The translations under genes were made by a program, and so were the position numbers. From Bacteroides sedimenti (GTDB taxonomy: Bacteria; Bacteroidota; Bacteroidia; Bacteroidales; Bacteroidaceae): DNA of 64,000 nucleotides. Under the pieces are notes generated by a model, which had not been told where the DNA came from, searched no databases, and worked only from the letters and a program-made list of their open reading frames with translations. Shown piece after piece: positions 36,174 to 45,428 of the stretch (its first letter is position 1; the number at the start of each line of letters is the position of its first letter). The stretch is from positions 3,658,001 to 3,722,000 of the forward strand of contig NZ_AP028055.1 of assembly GCF_040365225.1 (NCBI RefSeq). Reading direction: 5' to 3'.

Positions 36174-39134
36174 ATGCTTAGCAAACTCAAATTAAGCCAA
36201 TTATATTTCAAAGATACATCTTTTGCCAATCTGATGACCAGAAGAATATTCAACGTATTACTTATCGCAAATCCTTACGATGCGTTTATGTTGGAAGATG
36301 ACGGTCGGATTGACGAGAAAATATTTAATGAATATGCCTCACTTAGCTTACGATATCCTCCCCGATTTACCCAAGTTTCGACAGAAAAAGAGGCTTGGGC
36401 GGAACTGGAGGATATGCAGTTTGATTTAGTGATATGTATGCCAAGTACCGATAAAAGTGACTTCTTGGCTACAGGGCGTAGTATCAAGGAAAAATATCCA
36501 CAGATTCCGATTGTAGTACTCACGCCATTTTCCCACGGAGTGAGAAGACGCATAGCCAATGAGGACTTAAGTGCTTTTGAATATGTTTTTTGCTGGTTGG
36601 GAAATACAGATCTGCTTGTTTCGATCATCAAACTGGTTGAGGATCAGATGAATGTAGAGCATGATGTGGCTGAAGTTGGAGTACAGTTGATTCTGCTGGT
36701 GGAAGATTCCATTCGTTTTTATTCATCCACTTTACCAAGTATTTATAGATTTATCTTGCAGCAATCGCAGGAATTTGCCACGGAAGCGTTGAACGATCAC
36801 CAAAAGACTTTACGAATGCGTGGACGACCGAAGATTGTCCTGGCTCGTACATATGAAGAAGCGACTGAAATATATAATAAATTTCAAAACAATATTCTGG
36901 GAGTAATTACTGACGTGAGATTTCCCCGTGAAGGAAAAAAGGATGCTATGGCTGGCATCAAACTGTGTGACGAAATCAGAAAGAAAGATCCCTTTGTTCC
37001 GTTAATTATCCAATCGGCAGAAAAGGATAATCAGGTATACGCAAACCGGTATGGAGCAAGTTTTGTGGACAAGAATTCCAAAAAGATGGATGTTGACCTT
37101 CAACGTATTGTGAAGGACAAATTTGGTTTTGGAGATTTTATTTTCCGGAATCCAAATACAAATGCGGAAGTGGCAAAGGTGAGAAACCTGAAAGATCTTC
37201 AGAATATTATTTTTGCTGTGCCAAGTGAATCATTGTCTTATCATATCTCCCGAAACCATATTTCACGCTGGCTATATTCAAGGGCAATGTTCCCAGTGGC
37301 AGAGTTTCTAAGACAGATTACTTTCGATGAGGTGATAGACATTGATGTGTACCGGAAAATTATTTTCGAGGCGATTGTAAAATACAGAAAGATGAAGAAT
37401 CAAGGGGTAGTAGCTATTTTTAAGCGGGACCGTTTTGATAGATATTCGAATTTTGCCCGCATCGGTGAGGGTTCATTAGGAGGGAAAGGAAGAGGACTGG
37501 CATTTATTGACAATATGGTAAAACGCCATCCTCAGTTCGATGAATTTGAAAACGCCAAAGTGGCTATTCCAAAGACGGTTGTACTTTGCACCGATATCTT
37601 TGACGAATTTATGGAAACGAATAACCTGTATCAGGTGGCTCTTTCGGATATGGAAGATGATGCGATTCTAAAATACTTCCTGAAAGCAAAACTACCTGAA
37701 CGGTTAATCGAGGACTTTTTCACTTTCTTCGATGTAGTAAAATCGCCGATTGCCATCCGCTCTTCTAGTTTGCTGGAAGATTCACATTATCAACCATTTG
37801 CCGGGATTTACTCCACTTACATGATTCCATATCTGGATGATAAATATGAAATGCTTCGCATGTTGAGTGATGCGATAAAAGCGGTCTATGCATCTGTATA
37901 TTACAGCGACAGTAAGTCATATATGCAAGCTACTGCTAATGTGATTGATCAGGAAAAGATGGCAGTCATTTTGCAGGAAGTGGTGGGGAATCAATATGGA
38001 GAAAGATATTATCCTTCCATGTCCGGGGTAGCAAGATCACTGAACTATTATCCGATTGGCGATGAAAAACCAGAAGAAGGAACCGTGAATATTGCTCTGG
38101 GACTGGGAAAATATATTGTTGATGGAGGAATGACTCTGAGGTTCTGTCCTTACCACCCGAATAAAGTGCTTCAAACAAGTGAAATGGAGATTGCACTGAA
38201 AGAGACCCAGACCCGCTTTTATGCGCTCGATTTGAAGAATATTGGAGAGGAATTTTCTATAGATGATGGATTTAATCTGTTGAAACTTCCTGTAAAAGAG
38301 GCTGAAAATGATGGAGCCTTGCGGTATATAGCTTCTACTTATGATCCATATGATCAGGTGATTCGTGATGGAATTTATCCAGGTGGACGAAAACTGATCA
38401 CTTTTGCAAATATCTTGCAACACGACGTGTTTCCGCTTGCACAAATTCTTCAACTCGCTATGAAATATGGAGAGAAGGAAATGCGTCGTCCTGTGGAAAT
38501 TGAATTTGCTGCCACATTGAGTACCGAGATAGATAAATCAGGCACTTTCTACCTGTTACAGATCCGACCAATTGTAGATAGCAAGGAGATGATAGAAGAA
38601 GATCTTACCCAGGTTGAAGATAAAGACTTATTGTTGAGTTCGAATCATGCTTTGGGACACGGCATCATGAATGATGTTCATGACATTGTTTACGTAAAAA
38701 CAGATAATTACAGTGCATATCACAATCAGGATATTGCATACGAAATTGAAAAACTGAACAAACAGTTCTTGGATAAGAAAAAGAATTATATTTTGGTAGG
38801 ACCAGGCAGATGGGGCTCCAGTGATACATGGTTGGGTATACCTGTTAAATGGCCACATATCTCTGCAGCTAGGGTGATTGTTGAGGCCGGGTTGACAAAC
38901 TACCGGATTGACCCTAGTCAGGGAACTCATTTCTTTCAGAACCTAACCTCGTTTGGTGTGGGTTATTTCACTATAAACTCCTATATGAACGATGGCATTT
39001 ACGACCAGGATTTTTTGAATGCCAAAGAAGCTGTTTTTGAAACGAAATATCTCCGTCACATACATTTTGAAAAGCCAATGGTGGTAAAGATTGATGGAAA
39101 GAAGAATATCGGAATTGTGATGAAACCCCAATAA
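36174..39134 (+). CDS. Receiver-receiver-ATP-grasp fusion protein (annotated in relatives as PEP synthase-like)
   Basis: 986 residues, soluble. Residues about 22-155 form a receiver-like fold with the phospho-acceptor position apparently lost (DLVICMPS). Residues 170-310 form a second receiver with an intact set (LLVEDS with Glu177/Asp178, Asp247 in VITDVRFPR, Ser281, Lys300). Residues about 425-800 are the PPDK/PEP-synthase N-terminal ATP-grasp domain: GGKG at 436-439, AIRSSSLLEDS at 527-537, PFAGIYSTY, and LLQIRPI at 794-800. The phosphohistidine swivel domain and the PEP-binding barrel of true PEP synthases are absent. A C-terminal domain (about 820-986) holds VGPGRWGSSD and QGTHFFQN. The start may also be the ATG at 36234. 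It is probably a regulatory or phosphoryl-transfer protein of unknown target. Confidence 0.82.
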   Translation: MLSKLKLSQLYFKDTSFANLMTRRIFNVLLIANPYDAFMLEDDGRIDEKIFNEYASLSLRYPPRFTQVSTEKEAWAELEDMQFDLVICMPSTDKSDFLATGRSIKEKYPQIPIVVLTPFSHGVRRRIANEDLSAFEYVFCWLGNTDLLVSIIKLVEDQMNVEHDVAEVGVQLILLVEDSIRFYSSTLPSIYRFILQQSQEFATEALNDHQKTLRMRGRPKIVLARTYEEATEIYNKFQNNILGVITDVRFPREGKKDAMAGIKLCDEIRKKDPFVPLIIQSAEKDNQVYANRYGASFVDKNSKKMDVDLQRIVKDKFGFGDFIFRNPNTNAEVAKVRNLKDLQNIIFAVPSESLSYHISRNHISRWLYSRAMFPVAEFLRQITFDEVIDIDVYRKIIFEAIVKYRKMKNQGVVAIFKRDRFDRYSNFARIGEGSLGGKGRGLAFIDNMVKRHPQFDEFENAKVAIPKTVVLCTDIFDEFMETNNLYQVALSDMEDDAILKYFLKAKLPERLIEDFFTFFDVVKSPIAIRSSSLLEDSHYQPFAGIYSTYMIPYLDDKYEMLRMLSDAIKAVYASVYYSDSKSYMQATANVIDQEKMAVILQEVVGNQYGERYYPSMSGVARSLNYYPIGDEKPEEGTVNIALGLGKYIVDGGMTLRFCPYHPNKVLQTSEMEIALKETQTRFYALDLKNIGEEFSIDDGFNLLKLPVKEAENDGALRYIASTYDPYDQVIRDGIYPGGRKLITFANILQHDVFPLAQILQLAMKYGEKEMRRPVEIEFAATLSTEIDKSGTFYLLQIRPIVDSKEMIEEDLTQVEDKDLLLSSNHALGHGIMNDVHDIVYVKTDNYSAYHNQDIAYEIEKLNKQFLDKKKNYILVGPGRWGSSDTWLGIPVKWPHISAARVIVEAGLTNYRIDPSQGTHFFQNLTSFGVGYFTINSYMNDGIYDQDFLNAKEAVFETKYLRHIHFEKPMVVKIDGKKNIGIVMKPQ

Positions 39135-39179
39135 TAATTAGTGAGATTCAATAATAGTATCAACTTAAATTTGAGAATT

Positions 39180-39761
39180 ATGAAACAATCCCTTTTGCTA
39201 ATGATGATGTTCTTTTTTATTTCATGTTCAAGTGCACAGGAACTGACCTCAATCAAGTTGAATGCACCCGATCTGACCCGTGGGGATAATGTTATGAAAG
39301 CATTATCAAACCGTAAATCCACCCGCGAATACTCTGATAAAATGCTAAGCATTCAGGACCTCTCTGACTTGGTATGGGCAGCCAATGGCATAAATCGCCC
39401 GAGTGAATCGAAGAAAACAGCTCCATCTTCTCAGAACCGGCAGGATATAAAGATATATGTCTGCACGGCACAGGCTAATTACCTTTATAACCCGAAAACA
39501 AATATGCTGGATTTTATCAGTGAGGGCGATGTGCGCCCGCTAAAAGCACCAGTATGCCTGATTTTGGTTTCGGATACAAATGAAACCTGGGGAGCGATTG
39601 ATGGCGGAATTGTTTCTCAAAACATATCAATTTTCTGCTCCGGGATAGGACTGGGAACAGTTCCAAGAGCACAGATGGATAGTGCTGGGTTGACAAAAGC
39701 ATTAAAATTGACCGGAACGCAGACATTGATCTTAAATCATCCGGTAGGATATTTTAAATAA
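39180..39761 (+). CDS. Nitroreductase family lipoprotein
   Basis: 193 residues from the ATG at 39180; the frame opens earlier at 39141 but the N-terminus from 39180 is a clean lipoprotein signal (FFFISCSSAQ). The nitroreductase fold is visible in ALSNRKSTREYSDKML (FMN phosphate site), an APSSQNRQDIKIYV strand and DGGIVSQNISIFCSGIGLG. Family members reduce nitro groups, flavins or quinones using FMN and NAD(P)H. An exported lipidated form must obtain FMN and electrons outside the cytoplasm, or is retained differently. It follows the fusion protein by 45 nt on the same strand. Confidence 0.85.
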   Translation: MKQSLLLMMMFFFISCSSAQELTSIKLNAPDLTRGDNVMKALSNRKSTREYSDKMLSIQDLSDLVWAANGINRPSESKKTAPSSQNRQDIKIYVCTAQANYLYNPKTNMLDFISEGDVRPLKAPVCLILVSDTNETWGAIDGGIVSQNISIFCSGIGLGTVPRAQMDSAGLTKALKLTGTQTLILNHPVGYFK

Positions 39762-39766
39762 ACAGG

Positions 39767-39802
39767 AGTCCTTGTATGAAAATATACTTTTGTACAAGGA
39801 CT
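39767..39802 (+). promoter_or_regulatory. Hairpin with embedded -7 box before the GH29 gene
   Basis: AGTCCTTGTA at 39767-39776 pairs perfectly with TACAAGGACT at 39793-39802, followed by TTTCT. It may end the nitroreductase transcript. TACTTTTG at 39785-39792, in the loop, matches the -7 consensus and could start the GH29 transcript near 39799. Confidence 0.45.
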
Positions 39803-39831
39803 TTCTATACATAAACCTAATTAATAAACAC

Positions 39832-41127
39832 ATGAGAAAGATTTATTTAGCGCTGCTGATTCTTGTCTGCAACATGCCGTTGTTTGCGCAGAAAGATTAT
39901 CAACCAGCCAAAGAGAACTTAGAAAACAGAGCTGAATTTCAAGATGCTAAATTTGGTATGTTTATTCACTGGGGCATCTATAGTATGCTGGGAAGCGGTG
40001 AATGGGTAATGCATAATAAAAATATCAACTGGAAAGAGTATGAGAAACTGGCCGCTGGATTCTATCCCTCCAAATTTGATGCAGCAGCATGGGTATCGGC
40101 AGCCAAGGCAGCCGGTATGAAATACATCTGCTTCACCACTCGCCATCACGATGGCTTCTCTATGTTTGGTACCAAGTACTCCGATTTCAATATAGTTGAT
40201 GCTACCCCCTATAAGAAAGACATTGTTAAGGCACTGGCCGAAGAGTGTAAAAAACAAGGACTAAAGCTTCACTTGTACTACTCACACCTGGATTGGCGTA
40301 GAGACGATTATTACCCTCTGGGTCGTACCGGCCACGGTACAGGCAGAACCACACATGGGAAGTGGAGCGATTATATGAATTTTATGAATAATCAGCTTAC
40401 CGAACTGCTTACCAACTATGGACCGATTGGGGCAATCTGGTTCGACGGATACTGGGATAAGGATCAGGACCCTACTTGGGACTGGAATTTGGGCGGACAG
40501 TATGCATTGATTCATAAACTGCAGCCGGGATGTATGATAGGAAACAATCACCACAGTACACCACTGCCGGGAGAAGATTTTCAGATGTTTGAACGCGATC
40601 TGCCAGGACAGAATACAGCCGGACTTTCTGGTCAGGATATTAGTAAACTACCGTTGGAAACTTGCGAAACCATGAATGGCAGCTGGGGCTACAATATTAC
40701 AGATAACAATTATAAATCGACCAAGGAGCTGATTCTGTATCTGGTAAAAGCTGCCGGCAATAATGCGAACTTACTGATGAATGTAGGTCCTCAGCCTAAC
40801 GGACAAATGCCTGAAGTGGCTGTACAACGTTTGAAAGAGGTGGGTGAATGGATGAAAGTGTATGGTGAAACCGTTTATGGCACCCGTGCCGGACAGGTTC
40901 CCGTTCGCGACTGGGGAGTAACAACTCAGAAGGGTAACAGGCTTTTTGTACATATCCTCAACCTGAAAGACAATGCCTTGTTCCTTCCGGTTACAAGCAA
41001 AGTGAAAAAGGCTTCATTGTTCAAGAATAAGACTGCAATCAAATTCAAACAGGATAAAGAAGGCATCTTGCTGTATTTGCCAGAAGTTCCAACCGATATT
41101 GATTACGTAGTTGAATTGTCTCTGTAA
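39832..41127 (+). CDS. Exported GH29 alpha-L-fucosidase
   Basis: 431 residues from the ATG at 39832 with a signal peptide (about 1-19, ending LFAQ). GH29 enzymes release alpha-linked fucose by a retaining mechanism. The fold is recognisable from FGMFIHWGIYSML, YICFTTRHHDGFSMF and IGAIWFDGYWD, where Asp205 is the expected nucleophile. The C-terminal ~90 residues are a small beta domain. It stands outside the Sus locus at 51-61 kb, which has its own GH29. The two differ clearly in length and in the sequence around the nucleophile. The terminator at 41150 ends the transcript. Confidence 0.9.
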   Translation: MRKIYLALLILVCNMPLFAQKDYQPAKENLENRAEFQDAKFGMFIHWGIYSMLGSGEWVMHNKNINWKEYEKLAAGFYPSKFDAAAWVSAAKAAGMKYICFTTRHHDGFSMFGTKYSDFNIVDATPYKKDIVKALAEECKKQGLKLHLYYSHLDWRRDDYYPLGRTGHGTGRTTHGKWSDYMNFMNNQLTELLTNYGPIGAIWFDGYWDKDQDPTWDWNLGGQYALIHKLQPGCMIGNNHHSTPLPGEDFQMFERDLPGQNTAGLSGQDISKLPLETCETMNGSWGYNITDNNYKSTKELILYLVKAAGNNANLLMNVGPQPNGQMPEVAVQRLKEVGEWMKVYGETVYGTRAGQVPVRDWGVTTQKGNRLFVHILNLKDNALFLPVTSKVKKASLFKNKTAIKFKQDKEGILLYLPEVPTDIDYVVELSL

Positions 41128-41149
41128 GAGATAAAATTGATAAACAGAT

Positions 41150-41187
41150 ACGGGCAGTTGCATCATCCGATGTGGTTGCCCGTTTTT
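41150..41187 (+). terminator. Terminator after the GH29 gene
   Basis: ACGGGCA at 41150-41156 pairs with TGCCCGT at 41177-41183, with further weaker pairing inside, then TTTTT. Confidence 0.8.
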
Positions 41188-41248
41188 GTATGCGAATTTT
41201 TATTTCTATTAATTCCTTTCTTCGTTCCATCTAGGTCTACCCTTCTAG

Positions 41249-41310
41249 TACACCCGGATGGAGGAGCTCTGTACACCCGGATGTAAGGGTGGGGTACACC
41301 CGGGTGTACA
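41249..41310. repeat. Three direct repeats of TACACCCGGATG with an exact 23-nt period
   Basis: Copies start at 41249, 41272 and 41295. The third reads TACACCCGGGTGTA and is a perfect palindrome. They lie between the convergent GH29 and prolyl oligopeptidase genes, outside any coding frame. Like the cluster at 19718 they contain GTACA and a spacing near 23 nt. Confidence 0.75.
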
Positions 41311-41359
41311 GGAGAATTTCTCTAATTGAAAAGAAAATTGATCGTATACAAACTGTTTG

Positions 41360-43501
41360 TTACATTCCTGAAATCTTTTTTGATGGATCGATATCGGGTT
41401 TTATCCCCATGTTGAACATGATGAACGAATAGATATCGGTTTGTTCATCTATTACTTTGCTGATAGGCTTTCCTGCGCCATGACCAGCTTTGCTGTCTAT
41501 ACGAATAAGAGTTGGATTCTTACCATTGCTGGCAGCCTGAAGAGCCGCGGCATATTTAAATGAGTGTGCCGGAACCACCCGGTCGTCATGGTCGGCAGTG
41601 GTCACCATTATGGCAGGATAAGTAACTCCTTTCTTCAGAGTGTGAAGCGGGGAGTAAGTCTTAAGGTATTCGAACATCTCTTTGCTGTCTTCGCTGGTTC
41701 CATAGTCGCTTGCCCAATTCCATCCGATGGTGAATTTATGATATCGAAGCATATCCATTACTCCAACTTCTGGAATAGCAACCCTGAAAAGGTCTGGCCG
41801 TTGGTTTACACAGGCTCCAACTAGTAGCCCTCCATTGGAACCTCCTACAATAGCAATCTTCTTCTTACTGGTAAATTTGTTGGCAATTAGGTATTCTGCT
41901 GCCGAAATGAAGTCGTCAAACACGTTTTGCTTTTGCATTTTTGTTCCGGCCACATGCCATTCCTCACCATATTCTCCACCTCCGCGAAGGTTGGTCTGAG
42001 CATAGATACCTCCGTTTTCGAGGAAAGGAATACGGAAAGTAGAGAATCCCGGGTTGAGGCTGATATTAAATCCACCATATCCGTAAAGAAACACAGGATT
42101 GTTACCATCTCTTTTCAATCCTTTCTTATAGGTTAGAAACATCGGAATCTTTGTCCCGTCTTTGCTTGGATAGAATACCTGCTCGGTAACAAATTCATTT
42201 GGGTTGAAATCTACTTTCGGAGCACGATACAGGGTGGATTCATTGGTCTCGACATTATATTTAAATACTGTCCCGGGATAGGTGAAGGAGGTGAAAGAGT
42301 AGAAAGCGAGGTTGTCTTCTCTATCACCACTGAATCCTACTGCACCCAATCCCGGCAGTTTAACTTCATGAAGCAGTTTGCCGTCGGTATTGTAAACAAA
42401 TGCATGGTTGGAGGCATCCTTGTTGTATGTAAGCACAAGCTTACCTCCAATAATTTCGGATCCGGCAAGAACGGAGGTTGATTCTGGTATAAGTTCCTTC
42501 CAGCTGTCAATTTTAGGCGAAGCGATGTCGGCAACCATTATTTTACTCTTAGGAGCTTTATAGGTAGTTGAAAAATATATCTTGTTGCCAATAACATCAA
42601 TCGGAGAATAGTCGAAGTTATGATCGGAAGTCAGCTGCTCAATCGGCGCATCTGCTTTTGTCAGGTCCTTCATAAAGAGGGTGTTTCCGCGCCCTTCACC
42701 CGATTCATAAATGAAAAGAACGTGTTGGTCCTCACTTACTGAGGCTGAATAAAATCGTTTTGGGTATTTAGGGTTCTGATAAACCAGAATGTCTTTAGAT
42801 TGTGGCTCTCCTATTTTATGGTAGTAAATTTTGTGATTCTCATTGATGTTTGAAAACTCTTTACCAGTTGCAGGTGCATCGTATGCACTATAGTAAAATC
42901 CATCTTCCTGCCAGGAGGCTCCTGTGAATTTAGCCCACCGGATGTGGTCGTCAAGCAGTTTTCCTGATGCAAGATCCATGACATAGATTTCTCTCCAGTC
43001 CGACCCGCTTCTCGATATTGTATAGGCTAAGTATTTACCATCTTTTGAAAAAGAGATACTCGTCAGCGCCACAGTGCCGTCATCAGAGAGTTTATTGGGG
43101 TCAAGAAATACCTTCGGTTCGTCGTTTAGTGAATTCTGAACATAAAGAACACTCTGGTTTTGCAAGCCATTATTTTTATAAAAATAATATTTTCCGTTCT
43201 TTTTGAATGGTGCTCCAATTTTTTCGTAATTGGCAAGGTTGGTAAGTCTTTCCTTTAGTTTCTCTCTGAAAGGAATTCCAGACAGATAATCAGTGGTAAC
43301 TTTGTTTTGTGCTTTTACCCAGGCTGCTGTTTCCTGAGTTGTGTCATTCTCAAGCCAGCGGTAAGGATCGGCTACTTTTTCACCAAAGTAAATATCAACC
43401 GTGTTGCCTTTCTTTGTAATAGGGTAAACTATTTTCCCTTTTTGTCCGTAAGTGTTTACAGCAATCATTCCGCATGCCAATAATAATGTCACTTTTTTCA
43501 T
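41360..43501 (-). CDS. Exported prolyl oligopeptidase (S9A)
   Basis: 713 residues with a signal peptide (about 1-19). S9A peptidases cut small peptides after proline. The N-terminal beta-propeller part follows DPYRWLEND. The catalytic alpha/beta-hydrolase domain holds Ser555 in GGSNGG, Asp640 in DHDDRVVP and His674 in AGHGAG. The oxyanion-side GGEYGEEWH motif is also present. It is likely periplasmic, taking part in peptide use before uptake. It is monocistronic between the convergent GH29 gene and the second glutamate dehydrogenase upstream on the same strand. Confidence 0.95.
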   Translation of the reverse strand: MKKVTLLLACGMIAVNTYGQKGKIVYPITKKGNTVDIYFGEKVADPYRWLENDTTQETAAWVKAQNKVTTDYLSGIPFREKLKERLTNLANYEKIGAPFKKNGKYYFYKNNGLQNQSVLYVQNSLNDEPKVFLDPNKLSDDGTVALTSISFSKDGKYLAYTISRSGSDWREIYVMDLASGKLLDDHIRWAKFTGASWQEDGFYYSAYDAPATGKEFSNINENHKIYYHKIGEPQSKDILVYQNPKYPKRFYSASVSEDQHVLFIYESGEGRGNTLFMKDLTKADAPIEQLTSDHNFDYSPIDVIGNKIYFSTTYKAPKSKIMVADIASPKIDSWKELIPESTSVLAGSEIIGGKLVLTYNKDASNHAFVYNTDGKLLHEVKLPGLGAVGFSGDREDNLAFYSFTSFTYPGTVFKYNVETNESTLYRAPKVDFNPNEFVTEQVFYPSKDGTKIPMFLTYKKGLKRDGNNPVFLYGYGGFNISLNPGFSTFRIPFLENGGIYAQTNLRGGGEYGEEWHVAGTKMQKQNVFDDFISAAEYLIANKFTSKKKIAIVGGSNGGLLVGACVNQRPDLFRVAIPEVGVMDMLRYHKFTIGWNWASDYGTSEDSKEMFEYLKTYSPLHTLKKGVTYPAIMVTTADHDDRVVPAHSFKYAAALQAASNGKNPTLIRIDSKAGHGAGKPISKVIDEQTDIYSFIMFNMGIKPDIDPSKKISGM

Positions 43502-43613
43502 TGTTGGTTTTATTTATAAAAGTTGAATTTTTATGAAAACACAAATGTATGTAAAAAAATAACATTGTCAAAGCTGTTTTCACTGATTATATCTGAACAG
43601 TTTATAAAACAAT

Positions 43614-43638
43614 AAAGGCGGTCCAACTGGGCCGCCTT
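43614..43638 (-). terminator. Terminator after the second glutamate dehydrogenase
   Basis: AAGGCGGTCC at 43614-43623 pairs with GGGCCGCCTT (one G-T) around a 5-nt loop. On the minus strand TTTATTGTTTT follows. Confidence 0.88.
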
Positions 43639-43665
43639 CTATATTATTACCTATTGTTTTACTGA

Positions 43666-45000
43666 TTACACAATTCCTTGTGCCATCATTGCTTTTGCAA
43701 CTTTCATGAAACCTGCAACGTTTGCACCTTTCACGTAGTTTACATATCCATCAGCATCTGTTCCATACTCAACGCAAGCTGAGTGGATGCTTTGCATGAT
43801 GCTCTTCAGTTTATCGTCAACTTCTTCTTTTGACCAGTTTAATCTGATTGAGTTCTGAGTCATTTCAAGACCTGATACTGATACACCACCGGCATTTGCA
43901 GCTTTACCCGGAGCGTAAAGAATCTTAGCATCCTGGAATACTTTAACTGCTTCTGGAGTGCTAGGCATGTTAGCACCTTCACTAACAGCAATACATCCGT
44001 TTGCTACCAATGTACGGGCGTGGTCGCCATTCAATTCATTCTGAGTTGCAGAAGGAAGAGCGATGTCGCATTTTTCACCCCATGGTTTAGCTCCTTCTAC
44101 ATATTTGCAGCCATATTTTTCTGCATATTCACGGATACGACCTCTGTAAAGGTTCTTAAGTTCCATGATGTAGTCAAGTTTTTCGCGGTCGATTCCGTCT
44201 GGATCATATATGTATCCATCAGAATCAGAGCAAGTCACAACTTTACCACCTAATTCAAGAACTTTTTCGATAGTGTATTGAGCAACGTTACCTGAACCGG
44301 AAACTGTACATACTTTACCATTCAGGTCAGTGCCTTTAGTCTTCAGCATTTCCATCAGGAAGTAGATGTTACCGTAACCTGTTGCTTCAGGGCGAATCAA
44401 AGAACCTCCGAACTCAAGACCTTTACCGGTAAAGGTTCCTGTAAATTCTTTAGCAAGCTTCTTGTACATACCGAACATGAAACCAACTTCACGGCCACCA
44501 ACACCGATATCACCTGCAGGAACGTCTGTGTCAGGACCAATATGGCGCCACAATTCCAGCATGAATGATTGTACAAAACGCATAACTTCAGCATTTGACT
44601 TTCCACGAGGAGAGAAGTCAGATCCACCTTTACCACCACCCATTGGCAATGTTGTCAGAGAGTTTTTGAATGTCTGTTCAAATGCCAGGAACTTAAGAAT
44701 TGAAAGGTTTACCGAACTATGGAAACGGATACCACCTTTATACGGGCCAATTGCATTGTTGTGCTGAACGCGGTAACCCATGTTTGTCTGGATATTACCT
44801 TTATCGTCCATCCATGTTACTCTGAACTGGAATACTCTGTCTGGAATACAGAGACGTTCAATTAGGTTGGCTTTGTCAAATTCAGGATGTTTGTTGTACT
44901 CATCTTCGATGGTAGAAAGTACTTCTTCTACTGCCTGGTGATACTCTGGTTCGTTAGGGAACCTTCTTTTCAGATCGTCTAATACCTTACTTGCGTCCAT
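43666..45000 (-). CDS. gdhA: Glutamate dehydrogenase, NADP-type coenzyme motif
   Basis: 444 residues, the same length as the copy at 34625 and clearly its paralogue. The substrate motif KGGIRFHSSVNLS and catalytic PMGGGKGGSDF are conserved. The coenzyme fold reads SGSGNVAQYTIEKV, TCSDSDGYIYD and SEGANMPSTPEAV, the pattern of NADP-linked enzymes such as that of E. coli. This copy is therefore the likely assimilatory one, fixing ammonia with NADPH. It has a full consensus promoter at 45061-45091 and its own terminator. Confidence 0.96.
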   Translation of the reverse strand: MDASKVLDDLKRRFPNEPEYHQAVEEVLSTIEDEYNKHPEFDKANLIERLCIPDRVFQFRVTWMDDKGNIQTNMGYRVQHNNAIGPYKGGIRFHSSVNLSILKFLAFEQTFKNSLTTLPMGGGKGGSDFSPRGKSNAEVMRFVQSFMLELWRHIGPDTDVPAGDIGVGGREVGFMFGMYKKLAKEFTGTFTGKGLEFGGSLIRPEATGYGNIYFLMEMLKTKGTDLNGKVCTVSGSGNVAQYTIEKVLELGGKVVTCSDSDGYIYDPDGIDREKLDYIMELKNLYRGRIREYAEKYGCKYVEGAKPWGEKCDIALPSATQNELNGDHARTLVANGCIAVSEGANMPSTPEAVKVFQDAKILYAPGKAANAGGVSVSGLEMTQNSIRLNWSKEEVDDKLKSIMQSIHSACVEYGTDADGYVNYVKGANVAGFMKVAKAMMAQGIV

Positions 45001-45060
45001 AAGATTTCTTTTATTGGTTGTTGTATGTTAAAAAAGATTGTTTTTCTAAGTTTGTGGTTG

Positions 45061-45091
45061 CAAATGTATGCTTTTAATTTAATATACCAAA
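45061..45091 (-). promoter_or_regulatory. Promoter of the second glutamate dehydrogenase gene
   Basis: On the minus strand, TTTG (45091-45088) and TACATTTG (45068-45061) are separated by 19 nt, an exact match to the Bacteroides consensus. The leader is about 55 nt. Confidence 0.8.
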
Positions 45092-45208
45092 CAAATTATA
45101 AATAAAATATGCGATAAAATAGCATAATGGTTATATTTTGTATTTTTAGTAACTAAAAGATATTATTTTCTTTGTTTTTTAGACTTAAATACAATACTGA
45201 GAAATGGT

Positions 45209-45385
45209 ATGCCATTAATTTCCGGTGAGAGGATATTCAGATCATCAATTCGATTGTCGGATCTTTATCCGGATAGCAAAGTGTTATTTAAAGAATGCGA
45301 ATTCAAACAGATTGCGAACGGGCATGGTGCAATGCTTGGACGTTTGATTTTAATTTTTCAAAATATAATGGGGCAGCAAATATAA
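45209..45385 (+). CDS. Possible 58-residue small protein
   Basis: An ATG-to-TAA frame in the gap between gdhA and maeB. The peptide starts MPLISGERIFRSS and has a mixed, protein-like composition with two cysteines absent from any known motif. No promoter or ribosome-binding site supports it, and the open frame extends upstream without a start. It may be a chance frame or a gene fragment. Confidence 0.25.
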   Translation: MPLISGERIFRSSIRLSDLYPDSKVLFKECEFKQIANGHGAMLGRLILIFQNIMGQQI

Positions 45386-45428
45386 ACAGCTTGTGTTTAA
45401 TATTTACCGCCCCGAAGAGTGTTACCTA

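Noticed and set aside
36174..39134. Genuine phosphoenolpyruvate synthase
   Set aside because: The ATP-grasp domain is present, but neither the phosphohistidine swivel motif nor the PEP-binding barrel is found. The name would mislead.
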